Assembly (NCBI GenBank): GCA_031283785.1
Contig: JAITBC010000297.1
Span: 1 to 5,209, forward strand
DNA: 5,209 nucleotides
Source: Tannerella sp.
GTDB taxonomy: Bacteria > Bacteroidota > Bacteroidia > Bacteroidales > Tannerellaceae
Direction: 5' to 3'
The position numbers were made by a program, and so were the translations under genes. Shown here one piece after another: positions 1 to 5,209 of the stretch (positions within the stretch are counted from its first letter, which is position 1; each line of letters begins with the position of its first letter). The notes below the pieces were generated by a model that saw nothing but the letters and a program-made list of their open reading frames with translations, had not been told where the DNA came from and made no database searches.

Positions 1-12
1 ACACCGTTTTAT

Positions 13-32
13 GTGGTGCAATGGTGGTGCAA
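13..32. repeat. Tandem direct repeat GTGGTGCAA x2
   Basis: The nonamer GTGGTGCAA occurs at 13-21 and again at 24-32, an 11-bp period or about one helical turn. It lies beyond the tRNA-Leu terminator, near the left edge. Paired short repeats on one helix face are what an arm-type integrase site or a dimeric regulator site can look like, and tRNA 3' ends are common integration targets. No integrase gene is visible in the window, so the role is unproven. It could equally be the end of a gene running in from the left. Confidence 0.5.
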
Positions 33-44
33 ATCACAAAACCA

Positions 45-83
45 AAAACCCTAATAATCCAATTATCAGACTATTAGGGTTTT
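45..83 (-). terminator. Hairpin terminator of tRNA-Leu (possibly bidirectional)
   Basis: A perfect 12-bp inverted repeat pairs 45-56 with 72-83 around a 15-nt loop. In the minus direction the descending arm ends in TTTTT and is followed by a T-rich tail, four bases past the tRNA 3' end, which fits an intrinsic terminator for the tRNA transcript. The stem is nearly symmetric (AAAACCC / GGGTTTT), so it also offers a T-run to transcripts coming from the left on the plus strand. Confidence 0.8.
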
Positions 84-86
84 ATT

Positions 87-173
87 TGGTACCCAGAGCC
101 GGGATCGAACCGGCATGTCATTGCTGACACTGGTGTTTGAGACCAGCGCGTCTACCGATTCCGCCATCTGGGC
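87..173 (-). tRNA. tRNA-Leu (anticodon CAA)
   Basis: On the minus strand this 87-nt segment folds as a class II tRNA. The acceptor stem GCCCAGA pairs with TCTGGGT (G1-U72 is a wobble pair). The D-arm reads GGCGGAATCGGTAGACGC. The anticodon stem CTGGT/ACCAG closes the loop CTCAAAC, which places CAA at positions 34-36. A long variable arm (TGTCA/TGACA) follows, then the T-arm GCCGG-TTCGATC-CCGGC, discriminator A and an encoded CCA at 87-89. The long variable arm, A73 discriminator and CAA anticodon identify a leucine tRNA reading UUG codons. It has its own promoter (192-222) and terminator (45-83), so it looks like a stand-alone unit. Confidence 0.96.
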
Positions 174-191
174 AGTTGGTAAAATGCAGGG

Positions 192-222
192 CAAAGGTAG
201 GTATTTTTTTCGAATTTGCAAG
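192..222 (-). promoter_or_regulatory. Bacteroidota-type promoter of tRNA-Leu
   Basis: Read on the minus strand, a perfect -7 element TACCTTTG (pattern TAnnTTTG) occupies 192-199. A -33 element CTTG at 219-222 is separated from it by 19-20 bp, the spacing known for the Bacteroidota primary sigma factor. Transcription would start about 10-15 bases before the mature tRNA 5' end at 173, a plausible short leader. The boxes and spacing are seen; the start site is inferred. Confidence 0.7.
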
Positions 223-327
223 CTTTTGGTTTTTTTTGCACTCATCTGGCCATTAAAATTAAATTATTTCATTTTCTTTGTCACGTTAAATGTATTTACG
301 TAAACTAATTAAATTCAATACAAACTG

Positions 328-1407
328 ATGAGAGACAATTTTTGTGTTATAATGGGGGGGGGTATCGGAAGCCGTTTTTGGCCGTTCAGCAGAGAGAGTT
401 ATCCGAAGCAATTTCTTGATTTCTTCGGCATCGGGCGTTCATTGTTGCAAATGACAGTGGATCGTTTTGCCAAAATAATCCCGATGGAGAATATTTATAT
501 CGTGACGAATGAAAAATATGCCGAGTTGGTTAAAGAGCAAATTCCTTTGCTTCAGGAGAAACAGATTCTTCTCGAACCTACACGGCGAAATACAGCGCCG
601 TGTATTGCATATGCGGCTTATCATATAAAGGCGCGTAACCCGAACGCGAATATCGTGGTGGCGCCGTCGGATCATCTTATACTGAAGGAAAGCGAGTTTC
701 TGGCTGCGATAGATGAAGGTCTGAAGTTTACAAAAGAAAACGAGGCGCTTATGACACTCGGTATCAAACCGAGCCGGCCGGAAACAGGATATGGATATAT
801 ACAGAGTAGTGACATGACGATCGGAAATTTCACAAAAGTGAAGACTTTTACCGAGAAGCCTAATCCGGAACTCGCAAAAGTGTTTATGGATAGCGGCGAA
901 TTTTTCTGGAATTCGGGGATATTCCTGTGGAACGTAAACACAATTATGAATGCTATACATAAGTTCCTTCCGGAAATATCCGCACGTTTTGACCTTGATA
1001 CGGAAAAATTCAATACGCCCGAAGAACGCAGTTTTATTAATATTCATTATCCTTACTGTCCTAACATATCTATCGATTACGGCATAATGGAAAAGGCTGA
1101 TAATGTATATATGCTGTGCGTTGACTTCGGTTGGGCAGACCTTGGTACATGGGGGTCGCTGTTTGATATTGCAACTAAAGATGAGAACAATAATGCGCTC
1201 CTGAAAACGCATGCCCTGATTTATGAGAGCGATAACAATGTGATTGCATTGGGCGATCAGAGAAGATTAGCGGTAATACAGGGGCTTAAAGATTATATTG
1301 TTGCCGAAAGCGGGAATGTTCTGCTTATATGCAAACGGGAAGATGAGCAACGTATCAAACAGTTTATGGCTGATGCGCAAATAAAATATGGTAATGAGTT
1401 CAGTTGA
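328..1407 (+). CDS. manC: Mannose-1-phosphate guanylyltransferase (GDP-mannose pyrophosphorylase)
   Basis: This cytosolic enzyme makes GDP-mannose from mannose 1-phosphate and GTP, feeding GDP-mannose, GDP-fucose and surface glycan synthesis. The 359-residue product has a sugar nucleotidyltransferase fold. Visible motifs are the nucleotide-binding loop GGGIGSRFWP (10-19) with PKQF (26-29), RRNTAP (86-91), APSDH (112-116), ETGYGYI (152-158), FTEKP (174-178), WNSGIFLW (194-201), SIDYGIMEK (248-256) and GWADLGTW (268-275). It is the short monofunctional type, lacking the C-terminal cupin isomerase domain of about 470-residue ManC/AlgA enzymes. The ATG at 328 is the first in frame after a TAA at 310-312; the next, codon 9, would cut into the nucleotide-binding strand. 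Residue 10 is Gly where the family usually has Ala (MAGG), so the motif is encoded in a run of nine G. Upstream is A-rich with no clear Shine-Dalgarno sequence or convincing promoter. The 3' end overlaps the convergent alkD-like gene by 8 bp. Confidence 0.93.
   Translation: MRDNFCVIMGGGIGSRFWPFSRESYPKQFLDFFGIGRSLLQMTVDRFAKIIPMENIYIVTNEKYAELVKEQIPLLQEKQILLEPTRRNTAPCIAYAAYHIKARNPNANIVVAPSDHLILKESEFLAAIDEGLKFTKENEALMTLGIKPSRPETGYGYIQSSDMTIGNFTKVKTFTEKPNPELAKVFMDSGEFFWNSGIFLWNVNTIMNAIHKFLPEISARFDLDTEKFNTPEERSFINIHYPYCPNISIDYGIMEKADNVYMLCVDFGWADLGTWGSLFDIATKDENNNALLKTHALIYESDNNVIALGDQRRLAVIQGLKDYIVAESGNVLLICKREDEQRIKQFMADAQIKYGNEFS
354..362 (+). repeat. Homopolymeric G9 tract inside manC
   Basis: Nine consecutive G start at the third base of codon 9 and run through codons 10-12 (ATG GGG GGG GGT), encoding the glycines of the nucleotide-binding motif. 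Homopolymer runs of this length are prone to strand slippage and to sequencing-length errors. A change of one base would frameshift the gene after about 11 codons. In this window the tract is in frame and the gene is intact. Confidence 0.9.
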
Positions 1408-2128
1408 TTTCCGGGAAGTCTGCGGAGCTCTTTTTCTTTAGAAAATACTGTCTTTCCGGCTCCGGATAATGTTCGATTGCATAACGCAATGCGGTACGGG
1501 GCATTTTAACGGCATATTTTTCGAGGAAACCGGTCAGGATGTTACGGTCGCGTTTACCTGTTTCACGCAGCATCCAGCCGACGGCTTTATGCATAAGGTC
1601 ATGCGGATGAGTCAATAATTTTTTTGATAATTCAATCGTGTCGATGAAATCGCCTTTGCGTATAAAAGCTAAAGTCGAAACGATTGATATCCGCTGTTCC
1701 CACAAACAGTTACTGTCTGCAAGTTCATACAGTATATCCCGGTTTTTATCCGTCAGATATCCCCCGACAACTGTCGGACACGAAAGATCCACCAAATCCC
1801 AATTATTTATGCGGGGAGTATTTTTCATGTAGAAATCATAAATTTCCCTGCGTTTGTCCTCGGATACTTTCTTGAAACGTTCGGCAAGGATGACTAACGC
1901 ACACAAACGCGCCTCATGATATTTATTTGTCAACAATTTATAAATCTCCGGAAAGGGTATGTGGAGATTTGCTTTTGCAATACTGCGAGTATACGGGACT
2001 ATCACTCCGATGAAGACATCTCCTTCTCCGTATTGTCCGGGTCCGGTCTTAAAAAAACGTTGCAGATGGGCAGCTTTCTCCGGTGTCCCGATGGATTGTA
2101 ATTCGTTTAAAATAAACTCGGCATTCAT
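1400..2128 (-). CDS. DNA alkylation repair protein, AlkD-type HEAT-repeat DNA glycosylase
   Basis: Members of this family excise alkylated purines such as N3-methyladenine and N7-methylguanine from DNA, starting base-excision repair without flipping the base into a pocket. The 242-residue product is close to the usual AlkD length (Bacillus cereus AlkD is 237) and is helical throughout, as expected for ALK/HEAT-like repeats. The functional residues of B. cereus AlkD (Trp109, Asp113, Arg148, Trp187) have counterparts in NNWDLVD (Trp110, Asp114), LWEQRISIV (Arg146) and KAVGWMLRE (Trp185), which argues for an active enzyme and not a structural paralog. The start is the ATG at 2126-2128. The gene lies 71 bp downstream of the same-strand dehydrogenase, so it may share its transcript or use its own promoter: a near-match -7 element TAATATTG lies at 2183-2190 with no good -33. 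Its tail overlaps manC by 8 bp. Substrate range within the AlkD group cannot be read from the sequence. Confidence 0.9.
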   Translation of the reverse strand: MNAEFILNELQSIGTPEKAAHLQRFFKTGPGQYGEGDVFIGVIVPYTRSIAKANLHIPFPEIYKLLTNKYHEARLCALVILAERFKKVSEDKRREIYDFYMKNTPRINNWDLVDLSCPTVVGGYLTDKNRDILYELADSNCLWEQRISIVSTLAFIRKGDFIDTIELSKKLLTHPHDLMHKAVGWMLRETGKRDRNILTGFLEKYAVKMPRTALRYAIEHYPEPERQYFLKKKSSADFPEIN

Positions 2129-2156
2129 ATTCCCGATTGTCGTTATAATTCTCTAT

Positions 2157-2182
2157 CCGGATTTTTAAGATTAAAGATCCGG
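2157..2182. repeat. 26-bp near-perfect palindrome between the dehydrogenase and alkD-like genes
   Basis: CCGGAT at 2157-2162 pairs with ATCCGG at 2177-2182, and the inner TTTAA/TTAAA pairs too, giving a 12-bp half-site with a single mismatch and a 2-bp centre. It starts 17 bp past the dehydrogenase stop and ends 28 bp before the alkD-like start. Neither strand has a T-run after the stem, so it is a poor intrinsic terminator. A weak -7 element (TAATATTG, 2183-2190, minus strand) abuts it, so it could be an operator for a dimeric regulator at the alkD-like promoter, or an mRNA stem-loop. The role is inferred. Confidence 0.55.
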
Positions 2183-2199
2183 CAATATTAAATATAATT

Positions 2200-3162
2200 T
2201 TAAAAGACCCTGTTTACAGGACGGTCATTTTCAAAAAATCCTATGACATTATTCGTGACGGCTTTTGCCATTTCAATGCGTGAGTATGCAGTTTGCGTAC
2301 CTATATGAGGTGTTAATACAACGTTATCCATCGTCAGTAATTCCGGCAAAGGGTGATCGCCGAACTCAAACATATCCAACCCGGCGCCATATATCTCTCC
2401 TGTCTTCAGGGCTTCTACCAGTGCTTTTTCGTCGACCAGCGGGCCGCGTGAAGTATTAATCAGGATCGCCGTTGATTTCATCTTTCTCAATTCTTCCCTT
2501 CCGATTATATGATGTGTATCCGGCGTATACGGTGCGTTAAGCGAAACGAAATCCGATTGTGCAAGCAAATCATCCATATCCGTATATATTGCTCCCAGTT
2601 TTGTTTCCTCATTAAGATCAAGGCGATGACGTTTGTAATAAACAACATCCATACCACAGGCTTTTGCCCGTTTACATAAAGCCTTTCCAATGCGTCCCAT
2701 ACCTATTATCCCAAGCGTGGCTCCCGTAACCCTCATGCCTAAATTCTCGAGAACGCCGACCTTCATGTTTGTTCTTAAAATGCGCAATTTACGGTCACAT
2801 TCGGTCACGCGGCGGGCTGTATCCAAAATCAATGCAAGTGCAAGATTTGCCGTCGGGTCTGTCGTCGGACCGGGAGTATTGGCAACGGTAAGGCCTTTTT
2901 CCAAAGCATAGGCAACATCTATATTATTGTACCCTACGGCATAATTGGCAATAATCTGCAATTTTACACCTCTGTCGATCAAATCCTTATCAACAGGGAA
3001 ATTAAACATGGGACACAATGCGTCGTAGTCGGGAATCATCCGCGATACCTCATCATAAGTGAAATCCGCCTCTCCGTCGGGAAACGCAACCTCATACTTG
3101 CTTTCCAACTCTGAAAAGCCGTCACGAAACATGTTATAGGTCACAAGCACTTTTTTCTTCAT
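2200..3162 (-). CDS. D-isomer-specific 2-hydroxyacid dehydrogenase (glyoxylate/hydroxypyruvate reductase-like)
   Basis: The product is a cytosolic NAD(P)-dependent oxidoreductase that interconverts 2-keto acids and D-2-hydroxy acids. It has 320 residues, the usual family length. The split catalytic domain (about 1-98 and 290-320) flanks a Rossmann domain. Visible landmarks are VGYNNID (76-82), the dinucleotide loop GMGRIG (154-159), catalytic Arg239 in NTSRGPLVD, Glu266 in GLDMFEF and His286 in PHIGTQT, so the Arg/Glu/His catalytic set is complete. After the second Rossmann strand the sequence is YYKRHR (175-180), basic where NAD-specific enzymes carry an acidic residue, which hints at NADP(H) use. 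That and the overall look favour a glyoxylate/hydroxypyruvate reductase, but the substrate is not certain: phosphoglycerate and D-lactate dehydrogenases share these motifs. The start is the ATG at 3160-3162. A good promoter lies at 3235-3265 with a hairpin in the leader. The alkD-like gene follows on the same strand. Confidence 0.9.
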   Translation of the reverse strand: MKKKVLVTYNMFRDGFSELESKYEVAFPDGEADFTYDEVSRMIPDYDALCPMFNFPVDKDLIDRGVKLQIIANYAVGYNNIDVAYALEKGLTVANTPGPTTDPTANLALALILDTARRVTECDRKLRILRTNMKVGVLENLGMRVTGATLGIIGMGRIGKALCKRAKACGMDVVYYKRHRLDLNEETKLGAIYTDMDDLLAQSDFVSLNAPYTPDTHHIIGREELRKMKSTAILINTSRGPLVDEKALVEALKTGEIYGAGLDMFEFGDHPLPELLTMDNVVLTPHIGTQTAYSRIEMAKAVTNNVIGFFENDRPVNRVF

Positions 3163-3190
3163 TCGTACATAAATTTAAACTTTGATTTTG

Positions 3191-3223
3191 CTCAGGCCGC
3201 GGGAAGAGATATCCTTGCCTGAG
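3191..3223 (-). promoter_or_regulatory. Stem-loop in the 5' leader of the dehydrogenase mRNA
   Basis: CTCAGGC at 3191-3197 is the exact reverse complement of GCCTGAG at 3217-3223, with a 19-nt loop. It lies between the predicted minus-strand promoter (-7 box at 3235-3242) and the start codon at 3162, so it would form close to the mRNA 5' end, about 28 nt before the coding start. It may protect the 5' end from decay or act as a regulatory leader. I recognise no riboswitch family in it. The stem is seen; the function is inferred. Confidence 0.5.
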
Positions 3224-3234
3224 GCATAATTGTG

Positions 3235-3265
3235 CAAAATTATGGAAAAATCTTGACAAACCAAA
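3235..3265 (-). promoter_or_regulatory. Bacteroidota-type promoter of the 2-hydroxyacid dehydrogenase gene
   Basis: On the minus strand a -33 TTTG (3262-3265) and a -7 TAATTTTG (3235-3242, an exact TAnnTTTG match) are separated by 19 bp, the canonical arrangement for the Bacteroidota housekeeping sigma factor. Initiation near 3230 would give a leader of about 65-70 nt containing the 3191-3223 hairpin. It sits in the divergent region shared with rnr. Confidence 0.75.
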
Positions 3266-3313
3266 AGTTATCCTTAAAAAAGTCATTTATGGGGTTCTAT
3301 TACAAAAAAGAAT

Positions 3314-3321
3314 TATATTTG
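3314..3321 (+). promoter_or_regulatory. Candidate -7 element for rnr
   Basis: TATATTTG matches the Bacteroidota -7 pattern TAnnTTTG exactly on the plus strand, 85 bp upstream of the rnr start. No good TTTG lies 19-21 bp further upstream (the local sequence is GGGGTT), so the -33 half is weak. The leader from here to the start is about 80 nt and very AT-rich. Confidence 0.45.
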
Positions 3322-3406
3322 TATCGTATATAAAATTATTTTCATAACTATATTATGCATAGAGTTTTATAAATCAACGGAATGAATATTAAAAGAACAA
3401 CATGTT

Positions 3407-5209
3407 ATGGACAAAAAGAAAGTTCCCGGTAAAGACAAACCGGCAAAAAACACATCACGCGAGAAGAAGCGAATGAAAAAGGAATTAATGGCGCGTGCCA
3501 TATCCGAACTTTTTCATAAAGAACCTAAATCGATATATAACTACAAACAGGTCGGTAAATTGATAGGCGTAGAAGAACAGGACCAAAAGCGTCAGGTTCT
3601 TGAAATCCTGTATATGCTGGCAGAAGACGATATCTTAGTGGAGATCGACAGCGGACGTTTTCGTTATAACAGCCTCGGTACCATTGCCGTCGGGACATTT
3701 CAGCGCCGCAGTAACGGTAATAATGCATTTATATCCGAAGACGGAGGGATGTCAATACGCGTTGCGGAACGTAATTCACGGCATGCGATGGACGGCGATC
3801 GCGTACGGGTACAACTTTTTGCCCGTCGTAAAGGCGCTGATCCGGAAGCCGAAGTACTCGAAATACTTGAATCCAGAGACCGTACTTATGTCGGCATATT
3901 ACAGATAAGTCACAGCTATGCGTTTCTGGTGACGGAAGATAAAAAGCTGGCTAACGATATTTTTATTCCGAAAGAAAATCTAAAGGGAGGGAAGAATGGT
4001 GATAAAGCGGTCGTTAAAATTACGGAATGGCCCGAAAACGTCAAAAATCCGATTGGAGATATCGTTGATATTTTAGGCGCTACAGGCGATAATAATGCCG
4101 AAATGCATGCGATACTTGCCGAATTCGGCCTCCCCTATAAATATCCCGGAAAGATAGAACTGGCGGCAGGCAATATACCGGGAGATATTCCCGAAAAAGA
4201 GTTTGCGGAACGCGAAGACTTCCGGAATGTTACAACTTTCACGATCGATCCGCGGGATGCCAAAGACTTTGACGATGCCCTGTCGCTCCGTAAAACCGCG
4301 AACGGCAATTGGGAAGCAGGTGTCCATATCGCTGACGTCACGTACTATGTCAAACCGGGCGATATCATCGATGAAGAGGCCTTCAAACGCGCTACGTCCG
4401 TATATCTCGTAGACCGTACAATCCCGATGCTTCCCGAACGGCTTTCCAATAAGCTGTGTTCACTTCGCCAGGACGAAGAAAAACTTTGTTATTCCGTCAT
4501 ATTCGAACTCAACGGGAAAGCGGAAATACTTACATCCCGGATCGTCCGTACGATAATATGCAGTAACCGCCGTTTCACATACGAAGAGGCGCAAAACATC
4601 ATTGAGACCGGCGAAGGCGATTTTAAAGACGAAGTGCTGAAATTAAACGAACTGGCTAAAATGTTGCGGGAAAAACGTTTCGCCGACGGGGCTATTGATT
4701 TTGACCGCTATGAAGTGAAATTTGAAATTGACGACAAGGGTAAACCGTTAAACGTTTACTTTAAAGAATCCAAAGATGCAAATCATCTTATTGAAGAATT
4801 TATGCTGCTGGCGAACCGGAACGTGGCGGAAACGATTGGAAAAACATCGAAAGGAAGAAGCAAAAAGACTTTCGTATACCGTATACATGAACAACCGGAT
4901 ACTGATAAAATACAGAACTTCGCCGAATTTATCAATCGATTCGGATATAAACTGAAAATAACAGGCAGCAAAAGCGAAATCACGAAAAGTATAAATTCTC
5001 TTTTAAATAAAGCTAAAGGCCGGCCGGAACAAAATCTTATTGAGACGCTTGCCGTACGTTCGATGCAAAAGGCCGTCTATTCGACACAAAACGCAGGACA
5101 CTATGGCCTCGCATTTACTTTTTATACTCATTTCACCTCTCCCATACGCCGTTATCCCGATATGATAGTACACCGCTTACTTGAGCGTTATACGGAAGGG
5201 GGAAAGAGT
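3407..5209 (+). CDS. rnr: Ribonuclease R, 3'-5' exoribonuclease (3' end beyond window)
   Basis: RNase R degrades RNA processively from the 3' end, including structured RNA, in mRNA decay and in rRNA and tmRNA-linked quality control. The frame is open for 601 codons from the ATG at 3407 to the last base with no stop; the family is usually about 700-800 residues, so the C-terminal S1 domain is off the window. In order: a lysine-rich tail (1-28), a winged-helix-like segment (about 25-85), two cold-shock OB regions (about 90-140 and 160-205), and the RNB catalytic domain from about 270. The active-site motif is TIDPRDAKDFDDALS (279-293), with the four metal-binding aspartates at 281, 287, 289 and 290. 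HIADVTYYV (307-315) holds the RNA-stacking tyrosine, and HFTSPIRRYPDMIVHR (575-590) is the family signature. The ATG at 3407 is the first in frame after a TGA at 3383-3385. No strong Shine-Dalgarno sequence precedes it. It diverges from the dehydrogenase gene across 244 bp. Confidence 0.95.
   Translation, partial: MDKKKVPGKDKPAKNTSREKKRMKKELMARAISELFHKEPKSIYNYKQVGKLIGVEEQDQKRQVLEILYMLAEDDILVEIDSGRFRYNSLGTIAVGTFQRRSNGNNAFISEDGGMSIRVAERNSRHAMDGDRVRVQLFARRKGADPEAEVLEILESRDRTYVGILQISHSYAFLVTEDKKLANDIFIPKENLKGGKNGDKAVVKITEWPENVKNPIGDIVDILGATGDNNAEMHAILAEFGLPYKYPGKIELAAGNIPGDIPEKEFAEREDFRNVTTFTIDPRDAKDFDDALSLRKTANGNWEAGVHIADVTYYVKPGDIIDEEAFKRATSVYLVDRTIPMLPERLSNKLCSLRQDEEKLCYSVIFELNGKAEILTSRIVRTIICSNRRFTYEEAQNIIETGEGDFKDEVLKLNELAKMLREKRFADGAIDFDRYEVKFEIDDKGKPLNVYFKESKDANHLIEEFMLLANRNVAETIGKTSKGRSKKTFVYRIHEQPDTDKIQNFAEFINRFGYKLKITGSKSEITKSINSLLNKAKGRPEQNLIETLAVRSMQKAVYSTQNAGHYGLAFTFYTHFTSPIRRYPDMIVHRLLERYTEGGKS

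Noticed and set aside
115..303. 62-codon plus-strand open frame
   Set aside because: It begins inside the tRNA-Leu gene and runs through its promoter and AT-rich spacer; the product is low-complexity Phe/Leu sequence without a domain.
277..304. TTTG at 277-280 followed by TACGTAAA at 297-304 as a manC promoter
   Set aside because: The second element matches TAnnTTTG poorly and the spacing is only 16 bp; too weak to annotate.
439..1212. 257-codon open frame on the minus strand opposite manC
   Set aside because: It lies entirely inside a gene with all family motifs. Its translation is rich in Cys, His, Ile and Arg with no recognisable domain, as expected of an antisense shadow.
3253..3258. 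TTGACA resembling a sigma-70 -35 box upstream of rnr
   Set aside because: No TATAAT-like -10 lies about 17 bp downstream, and the other promoters in the window follow the Bacteroidota pattern.
3382..3432. 16-codon upstream ORF overlapping the rnr start
   Set aside because: A short ATG-to-TAA frame in an AT-rich leader is expected by chance, and nothing in its peptide suggests a leader-peptide mechanism.

Overview
The window reads as ordinary chromosomal DNA from a member of the Bacteroidota, most likely the order Bacteroidales. Three things support this. Start codons have A-rich upstream regions with little or no Shine-Dalgarno sequence. Several upstream regions carry the Bacteroidota promoter pattern TTTG / TAnnTTTG. 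The proteins, such as the short single-domain mannose-1-phosphate guanylyltransferase and the RNase R with a lysine-rich start, resemble the forms found in Bacteroides and Parabacteroides. This placement comes from recognition, not a database search.

Layout, left to right. Bases 1-34 hold a short tandem direct repeat of unknown role. Bases 45-83 form a strong hairpin that should terminate the adjacent tRNA transcript. Bases 87-173 encode tRNA-Leu(CAA) on the minus strand, with its own promoter at about 192-222. A plus-strand gene for mannose-1-phosphate guanylyltransferase (328-1407) follows; its start-proximal nucleotide-binding motif is written in a run of nine G. It converges on, and overlaps by 8 bp, a minus-strand AlkD-type DNA glycosylase gene (1400-2128). 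Upstream of that gene, on the same strand, is a D-2-hydroxyacid dehydrogenase gene (2200-3162). The 71-bp gap between the two holds a 26-bp near-perfect palindrome. A 244-bp divergent intergenic region (3163-3406) carries a good promoter and a leader hairpin for the dehydrogenase, and a candidate promoter for a plus-strand rnr gene. That gene encodes RNase R (3407 to the window edge, 601 codons, open at its 3' end).

The genes do not form one pathway. They cover translation (tRNA-Leu), GDP-mannose supply for surface glycans, base-excision repair of alkylated DNA, 2-keto/2-hydroxyacid metabolism, and RNA decay and quality control. I found no CRISPR array, transposase, toxin-antitoxin pair or defence gene, and no convincing undescribed system. 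The observations most worth a second look are the G9 tract in the guanylyltransferase start, the palindrome and leader hairpin beside the dehydrogenase gene, and the repeat next to the tRNA-Leu 3' end.
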